Below are positions 45,098-52,582 of a stretch of 64,000 nt of DNA, piece by piece. The notes under the pieces are model-generated. The model saw only the letters and a list, made by a program, of their open reading frames with translations. It was not told the DNA's origin and ran no database searches. This DNA is from Aequorivita iocasae (GTDB taxonomy: Bacteria > Bacteroidota > Bacteroidia > Flavobacteriales > Flavobacteriaceae): NCBI RefSeq assembly GCF_016757735.1, contig NZ_CP068439.1, positions 1,488,001 to 1,552,000 on the forward strand, read 5' to 3'. A program made the translations under genes and the position numbers. Numbering within the stretch: position 1 is the stretch's first letter; each line of letters begins with the position of its first letter.

Positions 45098-45368
45098 AAT
45101 CGAAGCCAGAATTTCTTTTGTTACTAATGATTTTTGGAAAAGCCTTAGCCATTTGGAATAGTTGTGGATTGTGGGCTATTCTCGTCAGCGCCACATAAAG
45201 GGAAGCGTTGAAAACCAACACACCTATTATTATCCCAAAGCTGAAAGAGAAGATGATGATGAGCAACGAAGCCAAAATAGAAACCATCATCAAAGCAAAC
45301 AGGGAAATGGGCAGCCCAAAAATGACCGCCCTTTTCCTGATGTTTTTATAGACTTCGAACCGTTTCAT
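45084..45368 (-). CDS. traF: Conjugative transposon protein TraF (DUF4133)
   Basis: 94 residues with two adjacent hydrophobic helices (about 17-40 and 43-62): the VirB3-like small membrane protein. Overlaps traG and follows traE directly. Confidence 0.88.
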   Translation of the reverse strand: MKRFEVYKNIRKRAVIFGLPISLFALMMVSILASLLIIIFSFSFGIIIGVLVFNASLYVALTRIAHNPQLFQMAKAFPKIISNKRNSGFDYEQD

Positions 45369-45656
45369 TTATACAACGATTCCTATTAGGTAAGTAAAGA
45401 TTCCGACTACTGCACCTGCAATCAATACAAATACTAAAACTCGGGTAATCCCCTTTTTTAAATCTGCATTTTCCCCAAAAAAATGTCCTGCGTTAAACAG
45501 GAAACCTACAAGGAAGATTACACCGAGAAGTATTGGAAAAATAGTTCGGATAGTGTCGCCTACATCGTTAACTGAATCTTCAATGCCACCAATTTGAGCA
45601 AAAAGCGAAGTGGATAAGAGCGAAAGAATGGATGCTAAATAGTGTGATTTTTTCAT
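45369..45656 (-). CDS. traE: Conjugative transposon protein TraE (DUF4134)
   Basis: 95 residues: signal peptide (1-20), then two hydrophobic helices (about 38-58 and 70-93), like a VirB2-type pilin-like subunit. First gene of the tra operon; stop and traF start are adjacent. The 189-bp gap to the divergent amidase gene holds the palindrome CAAATATTTG (45733-45742), which gives a near-consensus -7 box in both directions. Confidence 0.88.
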   Translation of the reverse strand: MKKSHYLASILSLLSTSLFAQIGGIEDSVNDVGDTIRTIFPILLGVIFLVGFLFNAGHFFGENADLKKGITRVLVFVLIAGAVVGIFTYLIGIVV

Positions 45657-45845
45657 AACGGAACAGTTTAAATTTTTGGTTCATTTTCGTTATTGGAAAT
45701 TTACATATATTTGAACTTAAATAACTGAAAATCAAATATTTGTGAATAAAATATTATTTGATATTGTTTGAATTCCGTTGCTATTATTTGGCATCAAATC
45801 CTATGGATTTTTGAAGGGAAGTTGTTGATAACCCGAAAATTGAAA

Positions 45846-46487
45846 ATGAAAAATCTGCTCAAAAACGTCAGTTTTGTGATTTTGGTTCTAAAAATGTGCT
45901 TCATTTTTGGACAAGAATCGACTGCTCAAAAACGAATAATAATTGACGTTGGACACGGCGGAAAAGATGCTGGTGCAATTGGTATAAATGACATTCAAGA
46001 AAAAGATGTGGTTTTATCGATTGCAAATGAGATTTTAAAGTTAAATGACGACTTGGAAAAACCACTCGATATTTATTTGACCAGGTATAAAGACACTTTA
46101 ATATCATTATCGGACAGGACTAAACTGACCAAAGCCTTAAATGCTGATTTGTTTGTGTCTTTGCATTGCAATCATTCCGATAATCCGGATGCAAGAGGTA
46201 TTGAAGTTTACGCTTCAAGAAAACAAGAAAAATTCTCAAAAGCATCGGTTTTTATGGGCTATCAAATTGAAAGTGCACTTTGTGAAGCAATAGGCTATGA
46301 TAGCAGAGGTGTGAAGTTTGCGAACTTTCAGGTGCTAAGGGAAACAGCAGATTATTGTACTGCCATATTAATAGAATTGGGCTTTTTATCCAATTGGGAT
46401 GAAGAAAGCTATATCTCAGACAACCACAATATTGAGCGTATCGCACTATCGATATTATTATCCATTCAAAAATCAATAGAATTATGA
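45846..46487 (+). CDS. N-acetylmuramoyl-L-alanine amidase (Amidase_3)
   Basis: 213 residues from ATG 45846, which begins a signal peptide (MKNLLKNVSFVILVL..., cleaved near residue 24). Zinc ligands are visible: DVGHGGKDAGA (His near 38), Glu in NDIQEKDV, SLHCNHS (His near 105), and the catalytic Glu in LIELGF. It cuts peptide stems from peptidoglycan and may make room for the conjugation channel or act in the recipient. Divergent from the tra operon. Confidence 0.88.
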   Translation: MKNLLKNVSFVILVLKMCFIFGQESTAQKRIIIDVGHGGKDAGAIGINDIQEKDVVLSIANEILKLNDDLEKPLDIYLTRYKDTLISLSDRTKLTKALNADLFVSLHCNHSDNPDARGIEVYASRKQEKFSKASVFMGYQIESALCEAIGYDSRGVKFANFQVLRETADYCTAILIELGFLSNWDEESYISDNHNIERIALSILLSIQKSIEL

Positions 46488-46582
46488 AAGATATTTTTTT
46501 AGAGTTAACGAAGAGCTTGAAGGACATTGTTTTACAATGTGTTTCAGAAGTTATTTTACTGTACAAATGCTTTAGAAGTTAG
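46484..46582 (+). CDS. Possible 32-residue coupled ORF
   Basis: ATG overlaps the amidase stop (ATGA). MKDIFLELTKSLKDIVLQ... is amphipathic. Too short to judge by composition; the only support is the coupling position. Confidence 0.25.
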   Translation: MKDIFLELTKSLKDIVLQCVSEVILLYKCFRS

Positions 46583-46634
46583 ATTACCTAAGTTTATTAT
46601 CTACACATTATAAAAAACAATTTATTCAATAGTG

Positions 46635-46676
46635 TATTTAAGTATTTGCTTAAATAATATAATAATGATATATTTG
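46635..46676 (+). promoter_or_regulatory. Promoter and ArsR-type operator of the metal operon
   Basis: TTG (46646-46648), 20 bp, then TATATTTG (46669-46676) is a near-perfect flavobacterial promoter. An inverted repeat TATTTAAG-N6-CTTAAATA (46635-46642 and 46649-46656) covers the -33 element, the right place for an ArsR repressor to block RNA polymerase. Confidence 0.7.
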
Positions 46677-46698
46677 TGGCCACTTTAAATCAAAAAAG

Positions 46699-47070
46699 AT
46701 GAGCTTGGAAATAACCTGTACACGGAACGAAGCAGACAAGAAGCAAATATCGAGATGTAAGGAAACCATAGAGAATTCTTCAGGTAGCTTAGAAGCAATA
46801 AGCAAAATTTTGTCTCTTGCGGGAAGCGAGGTACGACTGAAAATTCTATTTCTATTGAACATAGAGAATGAACTGTGTCCTTGCGATATTGCTGACATTC
46901 TTGAAATGAGTGTTCCTGCCGTATCCCAACATATCCGTAAAATGAAGGATGCGGGAATTATTACATCGAGACGTGAAGGGCAAACATTGTATTATTCGCT
47001 GGTAAAGAGTGAGGACAATGTTTTGAATGGAATTTTCAATTCAATTTCAGCAAGAAAGAAAACAGCTTAG
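46699..47070 (+). CDS. ArsR/SmtB family metal-responsive repressor
   Basis: 123 residues. Winged helix (about 40-105) with the CPCD motif in helix 3 (ELCPCDIADILEMSVPAVSQH), a known metal-binding position in ArsR proteins; further Cys at 7 and 20. It replaces MerR as regulator in mer-like operons of Bacteroidota. First gene of a three-gene operon with its operator upstream. Confidence 0.88.
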   Translation: MSLEITCTRNEADKKQISRCKETIENSSGSLEAISKILSLAGSEVRLKILFLLNIENELCPCDIADILEMSVPAVSQHIRKMKDAGIITSRREGQTLYYSLVKSEDNVLNGIFNSISARKKTA

Positions 47071-47082
47071 AAAGTTTACATT

Positions 47083-47685
47083 ATGGCACCGAATAAAACT
47101 TCAAATACCGCGGCCTATACCGGCATTTTTACCGCAGTTGCAGCATCAATATGTTGTATAACCCCTGTCTTGGCATTAATTGCTGGAACAAGCGGAATTG
47201 CATCTACATTCTCTTGGGTCGAGCCATTTAGACCCTATCTTATCGGCTTGACCATTATTGTTTTGGTCTTTGCCTGGTACCAGAAACTACGACCGAAAAC
47301 ACAGGAAGAAATAGATTGCGCCTGTGAAGATGATGCGAAACCATCGTTTTGGCAATCCAAACGGTTCTTATTGATAGTAACACTATTCGCCGCATTGATG
47401 CTGGCCTTCCCGTACTATTCCAATCTATTTTATGCACAGCCCGCCAAGGATATCGTCTATGTCTCTCAATCCAATATCAAAAAACAGACTTTTGAAGTCG
47501 CTGGAATGACCTGTGCAGGTTGTGAGGCACACGTAGAAAGCGAAGTCAATAAATTGGACGGAATTATTTCTATCAAAGCCAGCTACGAAAATGCTAATAC
47601 CATAGTGGAATTTGACAAGACCAAAACCGATTTGCCCACAATCCGAAAAGCTATAGAAAGCACGGGGTACAAAATAATAGAATAA
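47083..47685 (+). CDS. merTP: MerTP-type mercuric ion transport fusion protein
   Basis: 200 residues. Three hydrophobic helices (about 13-33, 47-65, 88-106); the first has a Cys-Cys pair (SICCITP) as in MerT, and a cytosolic CAC lies in the loop. After them comes an HMA domain (about 133-200) with GMTCAGC, the MerP part. Such fusions carry Hg(II) into the cell for reduction. No merA is in the window. Confidence 0.85.
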   Translation: MAPNKTSNTAAYTGIFTAVAASICCITPVLALIAGTSGIASTFSWVEPFRPYLIGLTIIVLVFAWYQKLRPKTQEEIDCACEDDAKPSFWQSKRFLLIVTLFAALMLAFPYYSNLFYAQPAKDIVYVSQSNIKKQTFEVAGMTCAGCEAHVESEVNKLDGIISIKASYENANTIVEFDKTKTDLPTIRKAIESTGYKIIE

Positions 47686-47891
47686 TGAAGATTCAATTAA
47701 AATCTACGATTACCTGTCCAGAATGCGGCCACAAAAAGGCTGAAGAAATGCCAACCACCGCCTGTCAATTCTTTTATGAATGTGAGAATTGCAAAACGGT
47801 TCTGAAACCAAAAGAAGGGGATTGTTGTGTATTCTGTTCTTATGGTACTGTGGCTTGTCCGCCGATTCAAGAAAATAAAAATTGTTGTTAA
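47685..47891 (+). CDS. GDCCVxC-domain small protein
   Basis: 68 residues with an N-terminal CxxC zinc ribbon (CPECG, CENC) and the GDCCVFCSYG signature, plus CC at the end. The family is found beside mer and selenium/arsenic genes and has selenoprotein members; here the motif has only Cys. Likely a cytosolic metal binder. Its start overlaps the merTP stop by one base. Confidence 0.8.
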   Translation: MKIQLKSTITCPECGHKKAEEMPTTACQFFYECENCKTVLKPKEGDCCVFCSYGTVACPPIQENKNCC

Positions 47892-47908
47892 AAAGCCATA
47901 CCTTAAAT

Positions 47909-48571
47909 TCACTTCCGTTTATCCCCAGCTTTAGTATCAAAAGCAATCAAATTAAAAAGTTCTCGCATTCGGCTACGCACACGATTACCATAGCGTTCTT
48001 CCAGTTCTTCAGCATTGAGATTGGTTGTGGCGTGCGTCTTGATTTTGTGTTTGGTTTGTAAGTAAAGCTCGTATCGGGATAAGAGCACTTCGCCCATTAC
48101 GTTCAAATCCTTTCCGTAGAATCTACCAGATGGTTCCACACCTAAATCATCAAAACAGTAAAATTTGGTATTACCATACTCTTCAACCGTTTTAAACCCA
48201 AGATGGTTGAAACTGAAGGTTACATTCCGGCAGGGAATCATTTCGTAAGGTCTTTGTAGTGGAACCAAATGGCGCAACAATTTCATCAAACTGGTTTTGC
48301 CGCAGCCAACGGGTCCGGAAAGTAGAATGCCTTTGTCAATGTCAATACCATAAGTCTCACAGTTGTCTTTATCCTTGATGAAGTAGGAACAGAGCTTCAG
48401 CAAAATATCCTTGTCTTCATCATATATCCTAAACTTTTCGCCAAACAAAAGTTTGCCTTTGGCATTTAGGTAAATCAAGATTTTTGGAAAATCATAGATC
48501 ACACTTTTACCATCAAATTTTCCGAGCGAATATTCCACGCCACCTTCGGTTATTTTAGAGGGGTTGTCCAT
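47909..48571 (-). CDS. DnaC-like AAA ATPase (ICE replication)
   Basis: 220 residues. Walker A GPVGCGKTS (about residue 85) and Walker B FYCFDDLG (about 138), with an Arg-finger region near SRMRELFN. DnaC/IstB-like ATPases load helicase; ICEs use them for replication of the excised form. Overlaps the upstream HTH gene by 17 bp. Confidence 0.8.
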   Translation of the reverse strand: MDNPSKITEGGVEYSLGKFDGKSVIYDFPKILIYLNAKGKLLFGEKFRIYDEDKDILLKLCSYFIKDKDNCETYGIDIDKGILLSGPVGCGKTSLMKLLRHLVPLQRPYEMIPCRNVTFSFNHLGFKTVEEYGNTKFYCFDDLGVEPSGRFYGKDLNVMGEVLLSRYELYLQTKHKIKTHATTNLNAEELEERYGNRVRSRMRELFNLIAFDTKAGDKRK

Positions 48572-49307
48572 AATCTTTGTTTTTAGTGGTTCGCAAGTTG
48601 TCCTTGATTTGGGACGCTTGTTTTTTGTTTGGTTTGTTTTCCTCGTCGAATATTTCGGTTCTGTCCATCCAGTTGATGGCTACGGCTCGCCAATCTCTGA
48701 TTTCCTTGCCATCGCCAGTTTGCCAATTTCTGGTCTGGTAATGCTCATAGAATTTTTTAGCTTCATCAGCATCAAAACCTTTTTCTTCAAAAAAAATAAA
48801 AACGGCCTGCCAGCCCTTTGGTTGTTTTATATAGTTTTCTTGTTTGATATTGTTTGTATTAGATACCAATGCTTGTCCATCTATGGGACGGTGTTGGTTC
48901 ACAACCTGTCCATTTTTGGGATGGTGGTGTCCCTCAAGCGGTACACCTCTGGGATGGTACTGTTCCGCAAGTTGTTCTAATATGGGATTGTACTGTCCCA
49001 CAACCGGTTCATCACTTGTCCCAATAATGGCCATCTTTATTTTGCTGCCTTTGTAGGGATTGTTGGAAGGGAAATAGGTTAAGTATTGCCAAGAATCTAA
49101 CTCGACGATGCATCTGTGATATGTAGACTTAGAACCTATTTTAGCACATCGCATCAAATCGCGACGGTTTACATAAAATTCATCCATAAAGCGGCAACTG
49201 TTCCATTCTTGGAACAGTGCCATATACAAACTGATATGGGTAGGGTTTAGGCGGTCATCGAAATAGAACTTTTCAAAAGCCGCATTAAGTAGCTTTATGT
49301 AGTTCAT
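48555..49307 (-). CDS. ICE replication-type HTH protein with tandem 11-residue repeats
   Basis: 250 residues. The N-terminal part (about 1-90) looks like a winged-helix replication initiator (RRDLMRCAKIGSKSTYHRCI); the C-terminal part (about 175-230) resembles a DnaD-type domain. Between them (about 96-143) are four degenerate 11-residue units of the type QYxP, rich in His, Pro and Gln. Pairs with the DnaC-like gene as initiator and loader. Family placement is by architecture and context. Confidence 0.65.
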   Translation of the reverse strand: MNYIKLLNAAFEKFYFDDRLNPTHISLYMALFQEWNSCRFMDEFYVNRRDLMRCAKIGSKSTYHRCIVELDSWQYLTYFPSNNPYKGSKIKMAIIGTSDEPVVGQYNPILEQLAEQYHPRGVPLEGHHHPKNGQVVNQHRPIDGQALVSNTNNIKQENYIKQPKGWQAVFIFFEEKGFDADEAKKFYEHYQTRNWQTGDGKEIRDWRAVAINWMDRTEIFDEENKPNKKQASQIKDNLRTTKNKDYGQPL

Positions 49308-49310
49308 CTT

Positions 49311-49595
49311 TTAAGAATTTAGGCCGTGCTGCACACGGTTGGCATCCATAACTTTTTGAATTTCCTCTGCGTCATAGTAGATGATGCCACCAACTTTGTT
49401 GTAGGGCAAAGTACCATTGATACGAAGGTTCTGAAGTGTGCCTGGACTGACTTGAAGTAAATCCATAACCTCGGAAGATTTGAGATATTTTTTCAGCTTT
49501 CCAGTGGCTTGTTTGGATAATAGTTGTTTGATGTCATCGAGCAATTCCATTTTGAATTCCCGAAGGTCGTCTGTGGTAATAATACTTGTTGGCAT
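49311..49595 (-). CDS. Excisionase-like helix-turn-helix protein
   Basis: 94 residues; a MerR-like/HTH_17 domain at about 35-85 (LKSSEVMDLLQVSPGTLQNLRINGTLPYNKVGGIIYYD). Proteins of this type in CTnDOT-like elements control excision. First gene of the operon with the initiator and the DnaC-like gene; the gap upstream contains the CCGTA dyads. Confidence 0.8.
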   Translation of the reverse strand: MPTSIITTDDLREFKMELLDDIKQLLSKQATGKLKKYLKSSEVMDLLQVSPGTLQNLRINGTLPYNKVGGIIYYDAEEIQKVMDANRVQHGLNS

Positions 49596-49718
49596 AATAG
49601 AACGGTTTTAATGGAAAGAGGCTATCGCATCGCTGTCAACTAATTTGATAGCCCCTGACCTGATTTGACTTTCGTTCTACAAAATTGGGTAGGTTTGATG
49701 GATTTTATTCCCCAGTAT

Positions 49719-49733
49719 GACCGTACTACGGTC
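49719..49733. promoter_or_regulatory. CCGTA dyad 1
   Basis: GACCGTACTACGGTC, a perfect dyad around one central base, 124 bp upstream of the excisionase-like gene. The rest of the 321-bp gap (49596-49916) has no gene. Confidence 0.6.
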
Positions 49734-49846
49734 AAAATTTAACATTTTGAAATTTGGGAATTTTTGGTGCGTTTTGAGCCGGTTTTTGCAAAATGATACC
49801 CTCAAAACATATTAAATTTTATGGAAAATAGATGCAGAATTCAATT

Positions 49847-49871
49847 ACCGTAGGTCAACCGTAGTACGGTC
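49847..49871. promoter_or_regulatory. CCGTA half-site and dyad 2
   Basis: A half-site ACCGTAGGT (49847-49855) is followed by the dyad ACCGTAGTACGGT (49858-49870), which is the reverse complement of the core of dyad 1. It lies at the 3' end of rteC. Confidence 0.6.
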
Positions 49872-49916
49872 GTTTTTAAGAGTTCTAAAAGAGAAGTGTT
49901 GGTTGAAACTAACGAT

Positions 49917-50753
49917 TTATTCTTCGCTTTTATCCATTTCTATAAGTAAGGATGTGGAAAGTTGGTCTAGAAAGAGTGTTCTACTATTTTTCCTGTTTTT
50001 GATCTCTTGAAAGGTTTTGTAAATGTCTTTTGGTGTGAAGTCAAATATCTGTTGCAGTTTTTTAGAAACATTCATTATGCCTTGATTATCCTGCCTTCCT
50101 AAACCTTTTGCACAGAGCGCATAAAGTAGTTCCACGTAATCCGTATTTGAAAATGGCCATTGAATTTTTTCTATTGGTTTAGTGGTTTTCGGTTTACCAT
50201 TTAAACCTTTTCGGATTTGGAATTTTTTCTCATCCAAATAAAATACTAATGAATCATAAGCTTTGTACTTGCCAAGAAGCATATCTCTTGGTGTGCAAAA
50301 TTCAGGGTCTTGGAAGTAGAATTTGGATGTTATAATGTGAAATGTTTCAAGGTAATCTCGTGTATAGTATTCTTTGTCAAAATGGGTAGCCCCAGAATTG
50401 ATGTATCGTCCAAAATCTATATTGATAAGGAAAAATCGATTTAACTTATTGATTTTCTTCTTAATGAATTTTAACTGGTCATCTTTATTTCCTTTTGGAA
50501 ACTGAACTTCAAAGGAATGTATTTCTGAAAAATAAATTAGGTTTGTAAGCGGAATTTGTTTCGTTTCTTTAAAGAATTTTATTTCTTCCTTGATGGTTTG
50601 GAATTCTTTATAGAGGATTTCTTTTTTAAAGGTTGTCAATAAATTACGACAAACTCTTATTGAACGGTTAGCCCTTTCTAAAATATTATCATATTGATTT
50701 TTTATTTCATCAAGGTCCTGAAGCAGTATTTTCGAAAGTATTTGAAAATTCAT
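49917..50753 (-). CDS. rteC: RteC family protein
   Basis: 278 residues with the RteC pattern (LNRFFLINIDFGRYINSGAT near 128, FCTPRDMLLGKYKAYD near 175, a winged-helix-like end). In CTnDOT, RteC binds inverted repeats and activates the excision genes. It stands directly upstream of the excisionase-like gene, with matching dyads on both sides. RteA and RteB are not in the window. Confidence 0.9.
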   Translation of the reverse strand: MNFQILSKILLQDLDEIKNQYDNILERANRSIRVCRNLLTTFKKEILYKEFQTIKEEIKFFKETKQIPLTNLIYFSEIHSFEVQFPKGNKDDQLKFIKKKINKLNRFFLINIDFGRYINSGATHFDKEYYTRDYLETFHIITSKFYFQDPEFCTPRDMLLGKYKAYDSLVFYLDEKKFQIRKGLNGKPKTTKPIEKIQWPFSNTDYVELLYALCAKGLGRQDNQGIMNVSKKLQQIFDFTPKDIYKTFQEIKNRKNSRTLFLDQLSTSLLIEMDKSEE

Positions 50754-50936
50754 AAGTAGGTACTTTTAATTTAAAAAACATAGTGACTTGATTTAATTGA
50801 TAAGGTTGAGTTGCTTTTTTCATTGTTCTGAAAACTATAGTAATAGCCACGATAATTCATAAAATTTGTTGGTTATTAGTGTATTTTGTAGAACTTTAGT
50901 AAGATAATCTTAAACAAGAATTATGAAAGGAAAACT

Positions 50937-50976
50937 TTCCGTATTTAATTACGGAATGCACCGTATTTTTCTACGG
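50937..50976. promoter_or_regulatory. Two CCGTA-N6-TACGG dyads upstream of rteC
   Basis: TTCCGTA-N6-TACGGAA (50937-50956) and CCGTA-N6-TACGG (50961-50976) are centred 22 bp apart, two helical turns. They lie about 190 bp upstream of the rteC start. The rest of 50754-51024 has no gene. Confidence 0.6.
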
Positions 50977-51024
50977 AATTTTTATGATATATTGTAAACA
51001 CAACGTTTTCAGACTGAATTTGAA

Positions 51025-51942
51025 TTATTTCTTTTTCTTACGAAATCGTTTTAAGAATTCACGCCTATTTTTTACGCTTGTCTTTTTGAAGATATTTGAA
51101 GCGTGTTTTGATACGGTGCTTTCTGCAATGAATAAATCTTTAGCAATATTTCTATAGCTTAAATCACTTAAAATGGAAAGAGCAACCTCAATTTCTCTTC
51201 TCGTCAAATCTTCATAAAAAATCTTACGTTCGATCGCTTCAACCTTTTGCTTTTTTTTGAGAGCGAACACTTCGTACATTCGGTTATTATTTTCTATAAA
51301 GTATAAATACCTGTCTACTTCAATGGTGGTTATGGCATAGAAGGCCAAGTTCATCACGGTAAAGGTCAACCATTGATAATCTCCAATAACTGTACAAATA
51401 GGTAACAATGCAATACTTCCCACACTTATGATAGATAATCTATTACGCCTTAAAATAAAGGCATTGGGATTGCTTGGATTCGAAATTCGTCTGTAAAATA
51501 TAAATAGAAAAACAAAGGCAGCGACTGAAATCGGTATGGTAAAGAGAATTCTGGCAGAGTCCAAAGACCCTGTGATAAGATAGGGAACTAAAAATAGAGT
51601 GATATAACTAGCGGTTGCAAATATGGCAAGATTCCGAATTGAAGAATTAAATTTCAGAACGACAATATCATACTCCTTGTAGAGATAATATACAATGTAA
51701 ACGCACAATGTGATTGCCACGCTATATGTTATGATGTATTGAAGTATAAATGGTCCAGGAAAATTATCAGTCGGAAGAAATCCGCCAGTAGCGTTATAGA
51801 CAACAAATAATAAACCAAGAATTAGAAACCGCTTAAAATTACTGCTCGGTTTCTTTCCAGAAAAGTAGAGTGTAAACAATACTATAACCGTATCTACTAA
51901 TAGATAGAAGAACGTCGTCCAATGTATTGAAGTTCCAAACAT
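51025..51942 (-). CDS. Membrane-bound LuxR-type regulator
   Basis: 305 residues. Residues 1-215 contain about seven hydrophobic helices; residues 240-300 are a LuxR-type helix-turn-helix (LTRREIEVALSILSDLSYRNIAKDLFIAESTVSKHASNIFKK). It likely senses a membrane or small-molecule signal and binds DNA at the membrane. It is the last gene of the cargo cluster, 8 bp after the asparaginase-like gene. Confidence 0.8.
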   Translation of the reverse strand: MFGTSIHWTTFFYLLVDTVIVLFTLYFSGKKPSSNFKRFLILGLLFVVYNATGGFLPTDNFPGPFILQYIITYSVAITLCVYIVYYLYKEYDIVVLKFNSSIRNLAIFATASYITLFLVPYLITGSLDSARILFTIPISVAAFVFLFIFYRRISNPSNPNAFILRRNRLSIISVGSIALLPICTVIGDYQWLTFTVMNLAFYAITTIEVDRYLYFIENNNRMYEVFALKKKQKVEAIERKIFYEDLTRREIEVALSILSDLSYRNIAKDLFIAESTVSKHASNIFKKTSVKNRREFLKRFRKKKK

Positions 51943-51950
51943 TTATATTC

Positions 51951-52436
51951 CTATTCATTGCGCTCAAATTTGTTGGTTTCTAAATTTTTGGAAACATTGT
52001 TCCAATTAAAAATTTGTCCGTTCATAGCAATATAAACATCCGGTTTTAGAAGCTGTAATGAGCTTATTGCATACCCTAAATTAAACGGTGCATCTGTATC
52101 TGCAGATGAACCTAATATGAAAGAACCAACCAAAACAATAGTTTTGTTCAAGTCTTTCTTTCCTATATATTTTGCAGTATCTTCCATTGTGAAAGTGCCG
52201 TGAGTAATTAGAATGTTAGTCGCACTAGTTTCTTTTATCTTGCGAACAAGCAATTCCCTATCCTTTTCCGTTATTGCTCTACTGTCTTTTTTAAAGATAC
52301 TTTCAATTTCATATTCAAAATCTACATTTGCCCTATCGAGAAAATCCCCAATAGATATATTCGTTTTTTTGATTCCCTTATCATCTACATAATCTAACCC
52401 TTCAATAGTTCCGCCTGTAGTTAATATTTTAATCAT
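51951..52436 (-). CDS. Short asparaginase-domain protein
   Basis: 161 residues from ATG 52436. It holds only the N-terminal asparaginase domain: the first catalytic Thr in TTGGTIEG (residues 6-13) and the second-site region HGTFTMEDTA; the usual C-terminal domain (another 150 or more residues) is missing. The stop is clean, so it looks like a stable short family rather than a fresh break. Asparaginase activity is doubtful; it could bind an amide or small ligand for the neighbouring regulator. Confidence 0.7.
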   Translation of the reverse strand: MIKILTTGGTIEGLDYVDDKGIKKTNISIGDFLDRANVDFEYEIESIFKKDSRAITEKDRELLVRKIKETSATNILITHGTFTMEDTAKYIGKKDLNKTIVLVGSFILGSSADTDAPFNLGYAISSLQLLKPDVYIAMNGQIFNWNNVSKNLETNKFERNE

Positions 52437-52582
52437 TAAAATAGTTTTTTTAAGTTTTCGCAAAAGTTAGATTTTCCTTTATAAAGTTAGCAGAAGTTTT
52501 TGATTATCTAAAATTTGCAAATTTATTTTTATGAATTTAGAATTGTCACCTAAAAATTTATCATACCATTTTTAGTTATTTA

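Noticed and set aside
47685-47891. Selenoprotein
   Set aside because: The GDCCVFC motif has only Cys codons and no in-frame TGA.
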